NCBI GenBank assembly: GCA_006384855.1
Contig: VCJN01001387.1
Coordinates: 1-64,000, forward strand
DNA length: 64,000 nucleotides
Reading direction: 5' to 3'
Source of the DNA: Tetraselmis striata
Lineage: Eukaryota; Chlorophyta; Chlorodendrophyceae; Chlorodendrales; Chlorodendraceae
The notes beneath the pieces are model-generated. The model saw nothing but the letters and a program-made list of their open reading frames with translations, did no database searches and had not been told where the DNA came from. Made by a program: the position numbers and the translations under genes. Shown here piece by piece: positions 54,966 through 64,000 of this stretch. How positions within the stretch are numbered: position 1 is the first letter of the stretch; each line of letters starts with the position of its first letter.

Positions 54966-57502
54966 ATCTGGGTGGGACGCAAATAAGCATGCGTGTAGGT
55001 ATGGAATACAGTTTCAGTGAGAAAGCAGTCGGGCATTACCCGCCGTCGTGATGTCGCTCCCTAACCTTGTTGCCGGGGAGCATGGTTGTGATGATTACCT
55101 CGGAGTGATGAGACGACAAGAACCGCACACCGACCCATTGACCCACATTATTTCGTTGGTCGGGAGGGTTCCGCCGCTGTTCTCCTCGCGTGCGGGGTCG
55201 ACGCGAACGTCGGGTAGCCGGTGCGGCGGGTGGTGAGTAGGGGGGCGCAGTCGGTTCGGGCGAAGACTACGGGCTGCGATGCGGTGGTTGTCTTCAACTG
55301 AGGTGAGGGGGGGGGGGCGTTTTGGCGAGCGTGGGTCAAGATTGCCATGGCAAGCTGGAATCCGCACAATCGCAGGCACTCACCGACAGTCAACGGGCTT
55401 GCTCTACCGAGCATGCGTCGTTGGCTGGGTGTCTGAGGTGTTGTACTTTGAAGTGGCGGCTATTCCCGGCGAGGGGACTTTTGCACAGCACACGGCACTG
55501 GACCGTAAAGTCGCCACTCCAACCATCGCATATATCGAAGACGCTCTTATTGCCGCATGATCTTGCTTTGCCGCGAGGCATCGCGACGAGGGTGCGCTGA
55601 TGGGGGCGGCTGTGGGATAGCGAGTGATTAGATTCTGGGCGAGACCGGCGGATGATGATACGCAGGTCAGACGAGGATGATAAGGTAGTCGCTCCGACGT
55701 CAGCAACGTCAGTCCCGCCGCACGGTGGCGAGCCACATGGCAAAGTACGCGTGCGTCGGCCGGCAAGAGGTGCATCACGTTTATGTTCCGAATGCTTGGA
55801 GGTTGAAACCGAGCGCAAGAACACTTTTACATACCCACTTAATTCCGGCTGTCACTCAAGGGCTTGTTCTAGCCGCGCATGCCGCGGGGCAGTGGCGCAT
55901 AGTTTAAATATATAAGTGCACAGGTCGCGCGTGCGTGTCATGGTTGGAGTGACCCGAGTAGCACCGCATGCTTCATGGCTGTGCAGCATTAGCATCGGGA
56001 GTAGCTGGCGGCTGCTTACATTACGTGGGGTGGCAGAGAGAAGACGCCCTTCTTGTAGTGTCGACCGCAGTGAGTCATCAGCTTGTTACTGCCGTGGATG
56101 AGGTCCCGAGAAACGGGCCATATATATGCTATGACGCCCAATAGCACCGAGGCGCAAATGGTTATGCCACCGTATGCGTCGGGTTTTATGCCCTCCATCC
56201 GCCGTAGGTAGATCCATCAACTTGTACATCTGCGCGGTCACACCCCGTTCGGCAGGGGGCTGGGGAGATAGGTCACCTCGAGTGCGAAATAATGTGGACA
56301 CGGTGGATATAGAGCCCATGGCACCGGTGATGAGAATCTTTGCGGCGCCGTCGTAAAGCGTGCCAAGGCTGGCGTACAGATGCAGGCCCGAGTTGGGCCG
56401 TAGTTGGCGGATTTCCTTCTGGTTTTCCTAATGGATTTCTTGAATATTGCAGCTAACACATGTAATCATACATTGTATTTCATGCGTTGGCTGCAACATA
56501 CGACTACGGGTACTACATAATTATTCTGCATCATTGCATTTTATCATCGTGCAGAATTATAATGCGTGCAAGAATATACCCACTAAATTATTCACCACTC
56601 AAATGTATTTCTCATTATTTGATACATACAATGCAGCCGAATATACCGGTACGAGTACATTATCATACGGTTGCCCACTCGGCAATAAGAAAGTGTGTAC
56701 TAGAGACTTTAGGGGATGCTACTTGCTAGACAGTCTTTCTTAACGACAAGGCAGACATACGAGTATGATGTATGGATATGTTCTAATACGAGTTGTATGC
56801 GACGACGCGACTTAGCACTATTATACCGATAATCTACATATTTCTGCTGACGAGCGTGGACTATGTGACCCGGAAGAAGTGCCTCAGCAGGTCGTATATA
56901 ACTGGTATGATGCACGACGTCTGTCATGTTGTTGTGGATACATCCCTGCGCTGCGAAAAGCCCGCACCACTAACAATAACCACGAAATCCGCAATGCGTG
57001 CAAGTGATGGGAAACGAAGGGTTGGGTTCCTTGGAGGCTAACATCACATGCAGCAGAAAATTATACATCATGCATACTCGACAGAAAGAGTATATATATA
57101 TGATATAATATGATTTGAATACGACGCGAGTAGGAACTACCAGTCGTACGTAATCTATATTGCCGCTGCTGGCGAGCGTGGATGGACTCTTATGGAACAT
57201 GTGACCCGGATGAAGTGCCTTGGCATGGCATTCATCATAGAACGGGGATGATCCGCGACGCCATAAGTCATGCTGCTGTGCATTCCCTGCGCAAAGGCAC
57301 CATCCCAACACTACCAATACCCACAGAACCTGTAAAGCGTGCAAGTAGATAGTAACGTGATGGACGGAAGCGTTGGCGGGTTCTGCGGAGGCAGAGGCCC
57401 GACTCAGCAGTAAAGGGCACCTGATACCGGATGTTATACCTTGATTATTGTTACGTTGATTCATTCAACCCCAAAATATGATAAATAAAACTTGTTTCTA
57501 CA
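54966..57502. other. No gene seen
   Basis: About 2.5 kb of short ORFs without consistent splicing or known motifs. 56450-57130 is AT-rich with ATATATA runs. Confidence 0.5.
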
Positions 57503-57772
57503 CTAGTCTCCGTCTGCTGCAGTACACCAGTAGATGCCGGGGGAAACCAGGTTTATTGCCAAGAGTCCTATGCCCCAGGTGCGAAAAAATTGAAACAATG
57601 ATGTGAACACAACCAATGCCGCTTGGCCTTGATCATTGCTCCAGTGTGCCAAAACCAGCCCATTCTCTACATTCTCTTCAGTAACGGTGAATGAATCACC
57701 CCGTCCATAAGACACTCTAGCTACTACAACAGGGCTTGTCTGGGTCATCTGCGACAGACTAATGGAAGTCAT
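57503..57772 (-). CDS. Hypothetical small protein
   Basis: Eighty-nine codons on the minus strand with a plausible hydrophobic segment (AALVVFTSLFQFF, then WGIGLLAINLV) and a polar N-terminal half (SYGRGDSFTVTEENVENG). It could be the last exon of a membrane protein or a chance ORF. No family is recognised and no partner exon was found. Confidence 0.25.
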   Translation of the reverse strand: MTSISLSQMTQTSPVVVARVSYGRGDSFTVTEENVENGLVLAHWSNDQGQAALVVFTSLFQFFRTWGIGLLAINLVSPGIYWCTAADGD

Positions 57773-58184
57773 TCAGTCTGCGGGGTATGTATTCCAAATA
57801 CCTCTGGGCGCAACCAGTGCTAGATGGCAGCCAACGCAGACCGTTGGGCGAATAGCACAATTAGGTACATAATCGGCCAGTAGCAGGTCTATGCCCAACC
57901 ATTGCTCGACTACCAAGGCAGGTCACTTTTTGAATTTATGATACAAGAGGTAAAAGTGACAGCACATAGTCATGCAGACTTCACGGAAGCACTAAATGGT
58001 CATCCTTGTCAGCGATAGCACTGCCACGGCATGGAGTACGTTGCATACAGAATCCGGCAAAAAGGTCAGAGTGTATTCTTTTCCCAACGTGCAACGGAAC
58101 TGACATGAGGGGAAAATGCAGAGTTGAATGAGACATGAGGCGTAAATTGCAAATTTCTCTGTGTATAGTTCAGAGCATAATAAT

Positions 58185-58189
58185 TTACA
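58185..58189 (-). terminator. TGTAA poly(A) signal of VTC2
   Basis: Minus-strand TGTAA lies 193 bases after the VTC2 stop codon. The region 57773-58381 otherwise holds no gene. Confidence 0.45.
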
Positions 58190-58381
58190 CGGTCACCCTC
58201 TGCACTGCCTTCGTCAAAAGCAATGCAAGACAACCTCTGGAGTTGACCGGGCTCGTGGTGCGGCATTCGAAGATCTACTATCTACAGATAGTGGAAGCAG
58301 ATGCTGTAAGAAGGGAGAAAGGCAACCGGGAAAGGGGGGGGGGTCCACAACATAAAACAGTACTGGGCTTGAATGCCACAT

Positions 58382-59821
58382 TCAAATTCCATCTTCCTCA
58401 CCAAGGACGAGCTGCACGATCTCTGCGAACTTGTCCTTGCTGAGGGAAGCCGCAGCGAGAAGGTCCACAGCAAACTCCTCATCAATTTTGTCATAGTCAG
58501 GGCGGTGCTTGAGAGGAAGGTGTCCAGCAATCTCAAATGCTGCAGGGTTAACCTGGGTGTCCAGGAGGTCCTGCCTGATTTGGCCAGTGGCTTGGCGCTC
58601 CGCAAAGCATTGAGGAATCAGGAACACCCTGGCGCCACAGTCGGCGATGATGAGGTTGTGCGGCTGATTTGCTGCAGCCAGACGCACACATGCCTCTCCA
58701 ACCATGGCAGCCAGTTCCTCCAGGCAGTCACCAGCCTCGTACACAAGAGCATTCACAGGGTAGTCCACCAGGCGGCTGACGGTCACATTGTCACGCCCCC
58801 TCTTCTTCGACACAGTGACCGGAGCAGTCATGGCACGCTCGATGGGGAATGGCGCATGGAGGTAGTAGGCCTGGAAGTGGAGGTGATTGATTGTACCGTA
58901 AGCTCCCAGGCTGTTGAACCCAGCCCGGAAGTACGGGTTGTCAGATGCCTTCACCATGGCGAGAGCCATCAGCACCGTGTCCGGGGTGGCCTGCTGCGGC
59001 AGGAAGTCCAATACACGCGGCACAAGGAGAACATGGCCATACTCGATAGGTGACACATTGATGAACACCAGACTGGGGTTGTTACGCACAGGCTTGAGGT
59101 CATACTTGTCGGTGCTGTCAGAGGTGGAGTTGATATCGAACGCAAACAGGACCTCCTTTTGAAGGGCCTTGGTGAAATTGAACTTGCTCTTATCGAATGC
59201 CTGGACCACCTGGTCAATGCGGTACTCTGTGGCGCGCTTCTTGGCGCCGCGACCCTCATTGCACTGACTGATGAAGCCCCACTTTCCGTCCAGAAGCTTG
59301 CTGTCGCACGCAGTGACATCATAGCGGAACAGGTTCTGGTCTGCCCTGTTGTCCCACTCCGAGGTCAGGACGCTGTCAAAGGTGCTGATGGGCATGCCAC
59401 TGGTTGGGGAGAAAGGTCCGATGGAAGGCACCTCTCCGTCAGCGCTGCTGATCTCGTTATCAGATCCAGACCCATCGGAAGGCACCAGGAGATCAGACCT
59501 GTGCAAGGAGAGCAGCTTGGTCAGCACCAACACTACGTTTCAAAATGCATTAACATCACAAGCGCATATGCAACAAATAAAAACTCACCGAACGAAATCA
59601 TCAATGTCAGGCACGTTGAGGAGGTCGCCGAAAGAGCGGACACGCTTGGACTGGATGACCGTGGCCTTGGAGTACTTGTACACCGGGAGGTAAGAGCCCT
59701 CAACATCGAGCACCGGCGCCTCCGGAGTCACGAGCCCGGCTTTCTTCTCGAACTCGGCGGAATCATGCTCCAGCTGAGTGAGGGAGAGAACGGTTGGGAC
59801 GCGAGTGACGTACAGCGGCAT
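58382..59821 (-). CDS. VTC2: GDP-L-galactose phosphorylase (VTC2 type)
   Basis: Catalyses the committed step of ascorbate synthesis: GDP-L-galactose plus phosphate gives L-galactose-1-phosphate and GDP, in cytosol and nucleus. Two exons: about 59589-59821 and 58382-59498, joined in phase, giving 449 residues against 442 in Arabidopsis VTC2. The start MPLYVTRVPTVLS aligns with the MLKIKRVPTV start of plant VTC2, so the Met at 59923 is less likely. Family marks in order: FRYDVTACDSKLL, NEGRGAKKRATEYRID, INVSPIEYGHVLLVPRVLD, NHLHFQAYYL with the HIT-type His-x-His-x-Gln active site, DYPVNALVYE, LIPQCFAERQATG, and TQVNPAAFEIAGH. The donor is the canonical GTGAGT. Plant VTC2 mRNAs carry a regulatory upstream ORF; an overlapping upstream frame exists here but shows no clear conservation. 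Confidence 0.96.
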
Positions 59822-61871
59822 CTTGATACGATCGCTTGGAGGGGAGCGAAGTTTAGTGGTATCTGGTATTGACAACGTGCGACTTGGGTGTCGCAGACTG
59901 ATGTCCCGTGGGTTCGTAGACACCTATTTAGAGAGTGCCACCGGCGAGGTGCAGAAAATCCTGCGAAAGACAACAGCATGACCGCGTCAGCAGGCGCAGA
60001 TGAGGCCTCGGCGACGTAGAATCGCCGCTCCTTGTGCAGATACCTCGATTGCTATTTTGGAACCTGAAAGAATAAGTACCCGCCGTGCTGCCCGGAAGCC
60101 AGATGCGGGCAGCGGCCGCCGGGGCTCTTACGCTAGGGCAGCCACCGGCTGAGGGACGCGCTCCGCGACCTCCCGAGCGACGAACAGTGCGCGCTGCGAT
60201 CGCGCCCGCGGGCCGAACGAGGCACGCCGCGTTCGCCGTCTTGACAATTTTGCGTGACACCTTGGCAAATGCGAGGCTCCGAGGGGAGTCTCGCTGGCGC
60301 TGACTGGCGGACTGAAGCGGGAGGAGCCGGCAGACGGGGGCACACAGTTCTTGCTACAAACAAGCTGGCACAAAATATGAATGAAACGCACGGGGGATAT
60401 TGTCCTTGTGGGAACTATGTCGTGGGAGGAAAAGTGAAGTGTGCGGGAGTTGTCAGACTTGAAGGGAAGACGTCTCCAGTCGGGGGCGGGAGGTGTTGTG
60501 GGCTGCCGACTCGGCTGGTGCTGCTGAATTAGGTGTGCCGCGGAGAATAAGAATTTTTAAAGATATGTGCGGCAGATGAGGGGGCGGGAGCGTGCGGCAA
60601 TCCCAGGGTGTGTTGTACGGTGCCGCGTTCGTCGTGCAGCCACGAATTCGCGATTTCGTGGGTTATGCTTTATGTCTTAAAGTGATTGATACGCGGATCG
60701 CCTCCTGCCATCCGTCGCAGATGTCTGTACCTCGTATCTTTATTTCACGCCCCGCCCCGGCCCTGCGCCGCACAAACATCGCGCTACAGAATGAGCGACA
60801 TGTAATTAAAATCTCCAGCATCGAATGTTCCGATCAGTAGCAGCTGCTCGTCACTGGATGACCGGAGTCACCACTACGACCGGGCGCACCGGTCCGCATA
60901 TCTGCACCCCAACTCCGTGACTGCCAGAACCACGTCCAGCAGATCAGAAATGGACACGGTAGCGACTATTTAATCAGCAGTACCGGTACCGGGTAGTCGC
61001 TACTACAAATATAATTACATGAGCCAGCAGCAGAGGGCGATATTAGGAAATCACCAAAAAAAGGATAATCAGAAAGGTTCTACTACAAATACCTGTAGCA
61101 GACCCGTACTGGTACCTGTATCTCCAGTGAGATACTACCGGTACTGCGTATTTATTAGCAACTCCGTGTAAGGATTAATGCGAGTCCTGGTACTGTTCTT
61201 GCTTGCGACAGCGCAGCAATAACAGCCTATGAATTATAATAATATAGCAGCGACTGGTCCTTATTATTGCGCGAATATGACAAATGGGGCGCGTGCCCTC
61301 ATCCCTGTGGAATATTGCCGCAGCGGCAGCACTTGAGCTAATAATACGATAGTTATTTTAACACCTGATTGACCTGCCTTGTACGAGGTACGTGACAACG
61401 GGCACAACTGGCCCCACGTGACCGAATGATACCCGTATCCTACAGTATATTCTTAGAACTTTGCGCCTGCATCACTGCGCAATTGCGCATGTGACGAGTT
61501 ACGTCGGTATCGACATGCCGTGGCGATTCGTCGTCCGCCTGGAGGCATGATGGATTACGAGTAGTGACTACTCCTTGTACCCGAACTCGGAGCACAGGTG
61601 GCAATACCGGTAATAAATCTTTATGGTGTAGCGACTATTAATCCTTAGTATAGCTCCAGAAATAGCGACTAATTGTCCGTGGGCGGTGGGAGTCGGCTAG
61701 TAGCAAAGTAATGCTTAGTAATGATATAGAATTAGTAATGGTGCAGAATCATAGCACTGTGCCGGTTCACTAAGCCAGGAACTGCGCCGTCAAAAAATAA
61801 GGATTACGAGATACTCGTACTACCCTCACGGTACCCGTACCGACCCCATTCAATTATGTTTTTGTTAATAC
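59822..61871. other. No gene seen; VTC2 upstream region and AT-rich spacer
   Basis: 59822-60300 probably holds the VTC2 promoter and leader and is GC-rich. From about 60,840 to 61,870 the sequence is rich in GGTACCGGTA-like and TAGCGACTA-like words that recur loosely, without a clean repeat unit and without ORFs of note. Confidence 0.45.
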
Positions 61872-62202
61872 ATGAGCTAGCTGTAAAAGGCGATCAGGAA
61901 ACCACCCGAATAGGCAATAGAAAACGTCCACTACAGCAGTTGCGAGGTGGAAGCAGCACCAGAAGAGGGTGCGAAATGAGTACGGACTTGGCCGTCTGCA
62001 CTCCGGCAGGGAGAATGCCGCCCAAGGTACCATGCACGCAAGCACAGACTCGTTGCAACAACCCCCGCCGCGTGCGCGTTAGGTGATAGATGGCGGAGCT
62101 CCGCGGGCTAGCTGGCAACAAAGTTTCGAAGAGCCTAGACGGACTGACCACGAAGGAAGCATGAAGTCCGGGCGGAACGACCGCCAGGGAAGTTGCGCAC
62201 CA
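61872..62202. repeat. Dispersed repeat family B, copy 2
   Basis: About 330 bases matching 52111-52460, in the same orientation. It is shorter by one internal deletion after GAATGAG. Confidence 0.8.
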
Positions 62203-62339
62203 TACAATTCCATCCATGCTATTATACTGACTGAGATAAAATCATGACCATTTATACCCCGCGTAGCCGTCGTGTAGTGATGCGTAGTAGGGGCACTGCT
62301 TTCCGCCGCGGGTTGGGGATTGCCCGAACTCGCATTACT

Positions 62340-62630
62340 CGAATGGGCCGACGCCCACACGGGTAGGGCGGCGGACCTTTCGTGGTCTGTGCCGGGTATT
62401 TTGATGGCAATGTTTTAGACGGTGATCCACCAGTCTTGAAAATTCCATCACTGGCCTTTAATTAGTCTTGCAAAATGCTTCTGCAATTTGCTTGTTGACT
62501 ATAAAGGGGCGTCGCCTACCCAAGGCTTTCGGTATTTGACCCGATAGCTGCCGCCGTACCTGTAGAGACGCGGACTGCCATCAGTGCAAGGGTTTCACTG
62601 ATGGCAATCCTGTCCCGGGGGCGGGAAAAA
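62340..62630 (+). mobile_element. Dispersed retroposon, longest type (family A copy 2)
   Basis: The second long copy of the family, matching 20909-21180 from CGAATGGGCCG to CTGTCCCGGGGGCG and ending in an A-run. The middle is more diverged than the two ends. It lies about 140 bases downstream of family B copy 2. Confidence 0.7.
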
Positions 62631-63309
62631 GCATCATTGCGCGGTACGGAGAAACGGTACGTTTCATCTCTACGAGTACGGCATGCGACGCATATTTTCA
62701 TTCAACGGTACTTGTATCTGAGTGAATCACAAATAGGCTAGTAGTAACATATTTCGTTTCCTCCCCCGACCCCCGGCTTCTAGCTGTGGCGTGGCCGGTG
62801 GGGGTTCATCCCCGTGGGGCGTCCCCCGGCCCCTCCAGGCCCCTCTGCTAGGGTGTCTCCCGTGGGGGTCGCGGTCCCGGCGGGGGTGACGGTGGTGGTG
62901 GGCGCGCGGCGCTGCGATATAGAGTTTTGCGGATGATTGCGGCGCGGCCCCTGCCGCGGCTAACGTTCCGCGCGTTTTCGACGAGTACTGCACGGAGCTT
63001 TCCAAAGTCGGACTGGTGGTACAGGACAGTAAGACGAGGTAGTTACTCACCCATGTGACAGCGAGTCCGAGTTGCGGACATAACTAGAGAATATATATAA
63101 TAGCGGAGCGCGGGTCGTCTAACCGGGGCGCCGGACTTGCTTATTCTTGAAAGCGGTGGCGCCTACCTGTCGCATACTCGCACACCCGCCAGACAGTAGC
63201 CGCTCGCCCCGCAGCACCCTCCATATCATGGCCAAGCACATCAAGAAGTTTCCCTCCTCCCCCGCCCTGGGCAAAGTTGTGAGGCCTGGAGGCATGACCA
63301 TACCACTAT
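62631..63309. other. No gene seen
   Basis: Only short ORFs. A frame at 63147-63338 includes AKHIKKFPSSPALGKVV and could be an upstream part of the ORF that follows, but no join is clear. Confidence 0.4.
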
Positions 63310-63702
63310 GTGGTCTGTGCCTCGAGACGCATCGTTGAGGACGTGCGGCATGCACTGTTCCACGGCAAGGCGACCAACTGCCATATCCGCGTTCACCCAA
63401 AGCAGTCCCATGGCGAGGACGCTTTCGGGTTTCCTCTCGCGGACATACTGGACAACTGCATTGAGCGGAAGCAGTACGACGAAGCCGGGAAGGAGCACAT
63501 GCGTCATGCAGGTTTTTTAAGTGCCTTGCGATGGTGTGGTCTCGCTGTATTTTACCTCGTCCGTAACCGACGCGACGCGCATCAGATCTTGAACCCATAT
63601 CTTGAACCAAGAACCCCCCCCCCCCCCGCGGGATCTGACATGGACACCAACGTTAAGATCGCCTCCGTCGACGGTCCATGCCATACTCCCACGAGCAGCT
63701 AG
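63310..63702 (+). CDS. Hypothetical protein
   Basis: About 130 codons with coding-like text, for example RIVEDVRHALFHGKATNCHI, AFGFPLADILDNCIERKQYD and GLAVFYLVRNRRDAHQIL. The frame opens with a GTG, not an ATG, so it may be an internal exon entered through a splice acceptor. It ends shortly after a C-run. No domain is recognised. Confidence 0.35.
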   Translation: MVCASRRIVEDVRHALFHGKATNCHIRVHPKQSHGEDAFGFPLADILDNCIERKQYDEAGKEHMRHAGFLSALRWCGLAVFYLVRNRRDAHQILNPYLEPRTPPPPAGSDMDTNVKIASVDGPCHTPTSS

Positions 63703-64000
63703 GGGCTGGAGTCCACCGTGAAAGGTACAGTGAGTCGGCGGGTGGCTGACATGGTTGCGTAGAGGATTAGAATTTCACAGGCGTTGACCGCCCCGTGCTG
63801 CGTTTTTGTTGTTGCTGCTGCAACTGAGGACAATGCGGTGATGTCGGCTATCTTTTACGAATGCTGGCGGCGCGACACTCAGGCGGGGGTCCGTTTGGCT
63901 AGCTCTAGGTCTGCGAGGTGACGCCGCACTCGGAAGCCGCAGGCGAGTGGCTTTTGTTTTCGCACTTGTTCGATTACACAGCCACCGCCACGACAAGCAA
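63703..64000. other. Window end, nothing recognised
   Basis: The last 300 bases hold no supported feature. Confidence 0.4.

Noticed and set aside
58373-59872. Two long plus-strand ORFs opposite VTC2
   Set aside because: They are antisense shadows of a well-supported gene.
1-64000. CRISPR arrays, rRNA, tRNA genes, bacterial operons
   Set aside because: No regular short repeats with unique spacers, no rRNA blocks and no convincing tRNA fold were seen by eye. A covariance-model scan would be needed to exclude a tRNA.

Overview
The window looks like nuclear DNA of a green alga (Chlorophyta). The evidence is the gene set: a plastid pyruvate kinase of alpha type, an ABA4-like DUF4281 protein, TIC20 and VTC2 GDP-L-galactose phosphorylase. 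High GC, short exons split by many introns, and TGTAA motifs 80-215 bases after several stop codons (the usual chlorophyte poly(A) signal) agree with this. I cannot name the genus.

Layout. 1-6.4 kb is a block of unrelated tandem repeats: a Thr/Pro-coding tract, a 249-bp repeat, a repeat of about 190 bp, a 30-bp minisatellite and a 595-bp satellite. 6.4-11.4 kb is gene-poor and more AT-rich, with several hairpin-forming inverted repeats and one doubtful ORF. 11.4-21.7 kb (+) is one gene of about 18 exons for an ankyrin/protein kinase/U-box protein. 22.8-27.9 kb (-) is plastid pyruvate kinase in 11 exons. 29.9-32.1 kb (+) is an unrecognised multi-exon gene. 33.6-36.4 kb (+) is an intronless secreted PI-PLC with four PLAT domains. 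37.0-40.3 kb (-) is ARMC6. 41.0-42.4 kb (+) is ABA4-like. 43.2-44.0 kb (-) is TIC20. 45.0-48.2 kb (-) is a three-part fusion (NMT1/SsuA-like, FolD-like and PCD-like). 48.8-52.0 kb holds a fossil tyrosine-recombinase retroelement with split direct repeats. 52-58 kb and 60-64 kb are gene-poor, with dispersed repeats and a few weak ORFs. 58.4-59.8 kb (-) is VTC2.

How the genes relate. There is no operon logic. Four or five products are probably plastid-linked (pyruvate kinase, ABA4, TIC20, VTC2 by pathway, perhaps the fusion). ARMC6 and ABA4 are divergent and share a short promoter interval. ABA4/TIC20 and the kinase/pyruvate kinase pair are convergent.

Most notable: (1) the kinase/U-box protein carries ankyrin repeats where plant relatives carry a universal-stress domain; (2) the NMT1-FolD-PCD fusion has substitutions at several expected catalytic positions; (3) a dispersed retroposon family with a constant 3' end; (4) introns often carry long C-runs on the sense strand and use GTGCG donors. 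Exon joins were placed by hand from reading frame, splice dinucleotides and phase.
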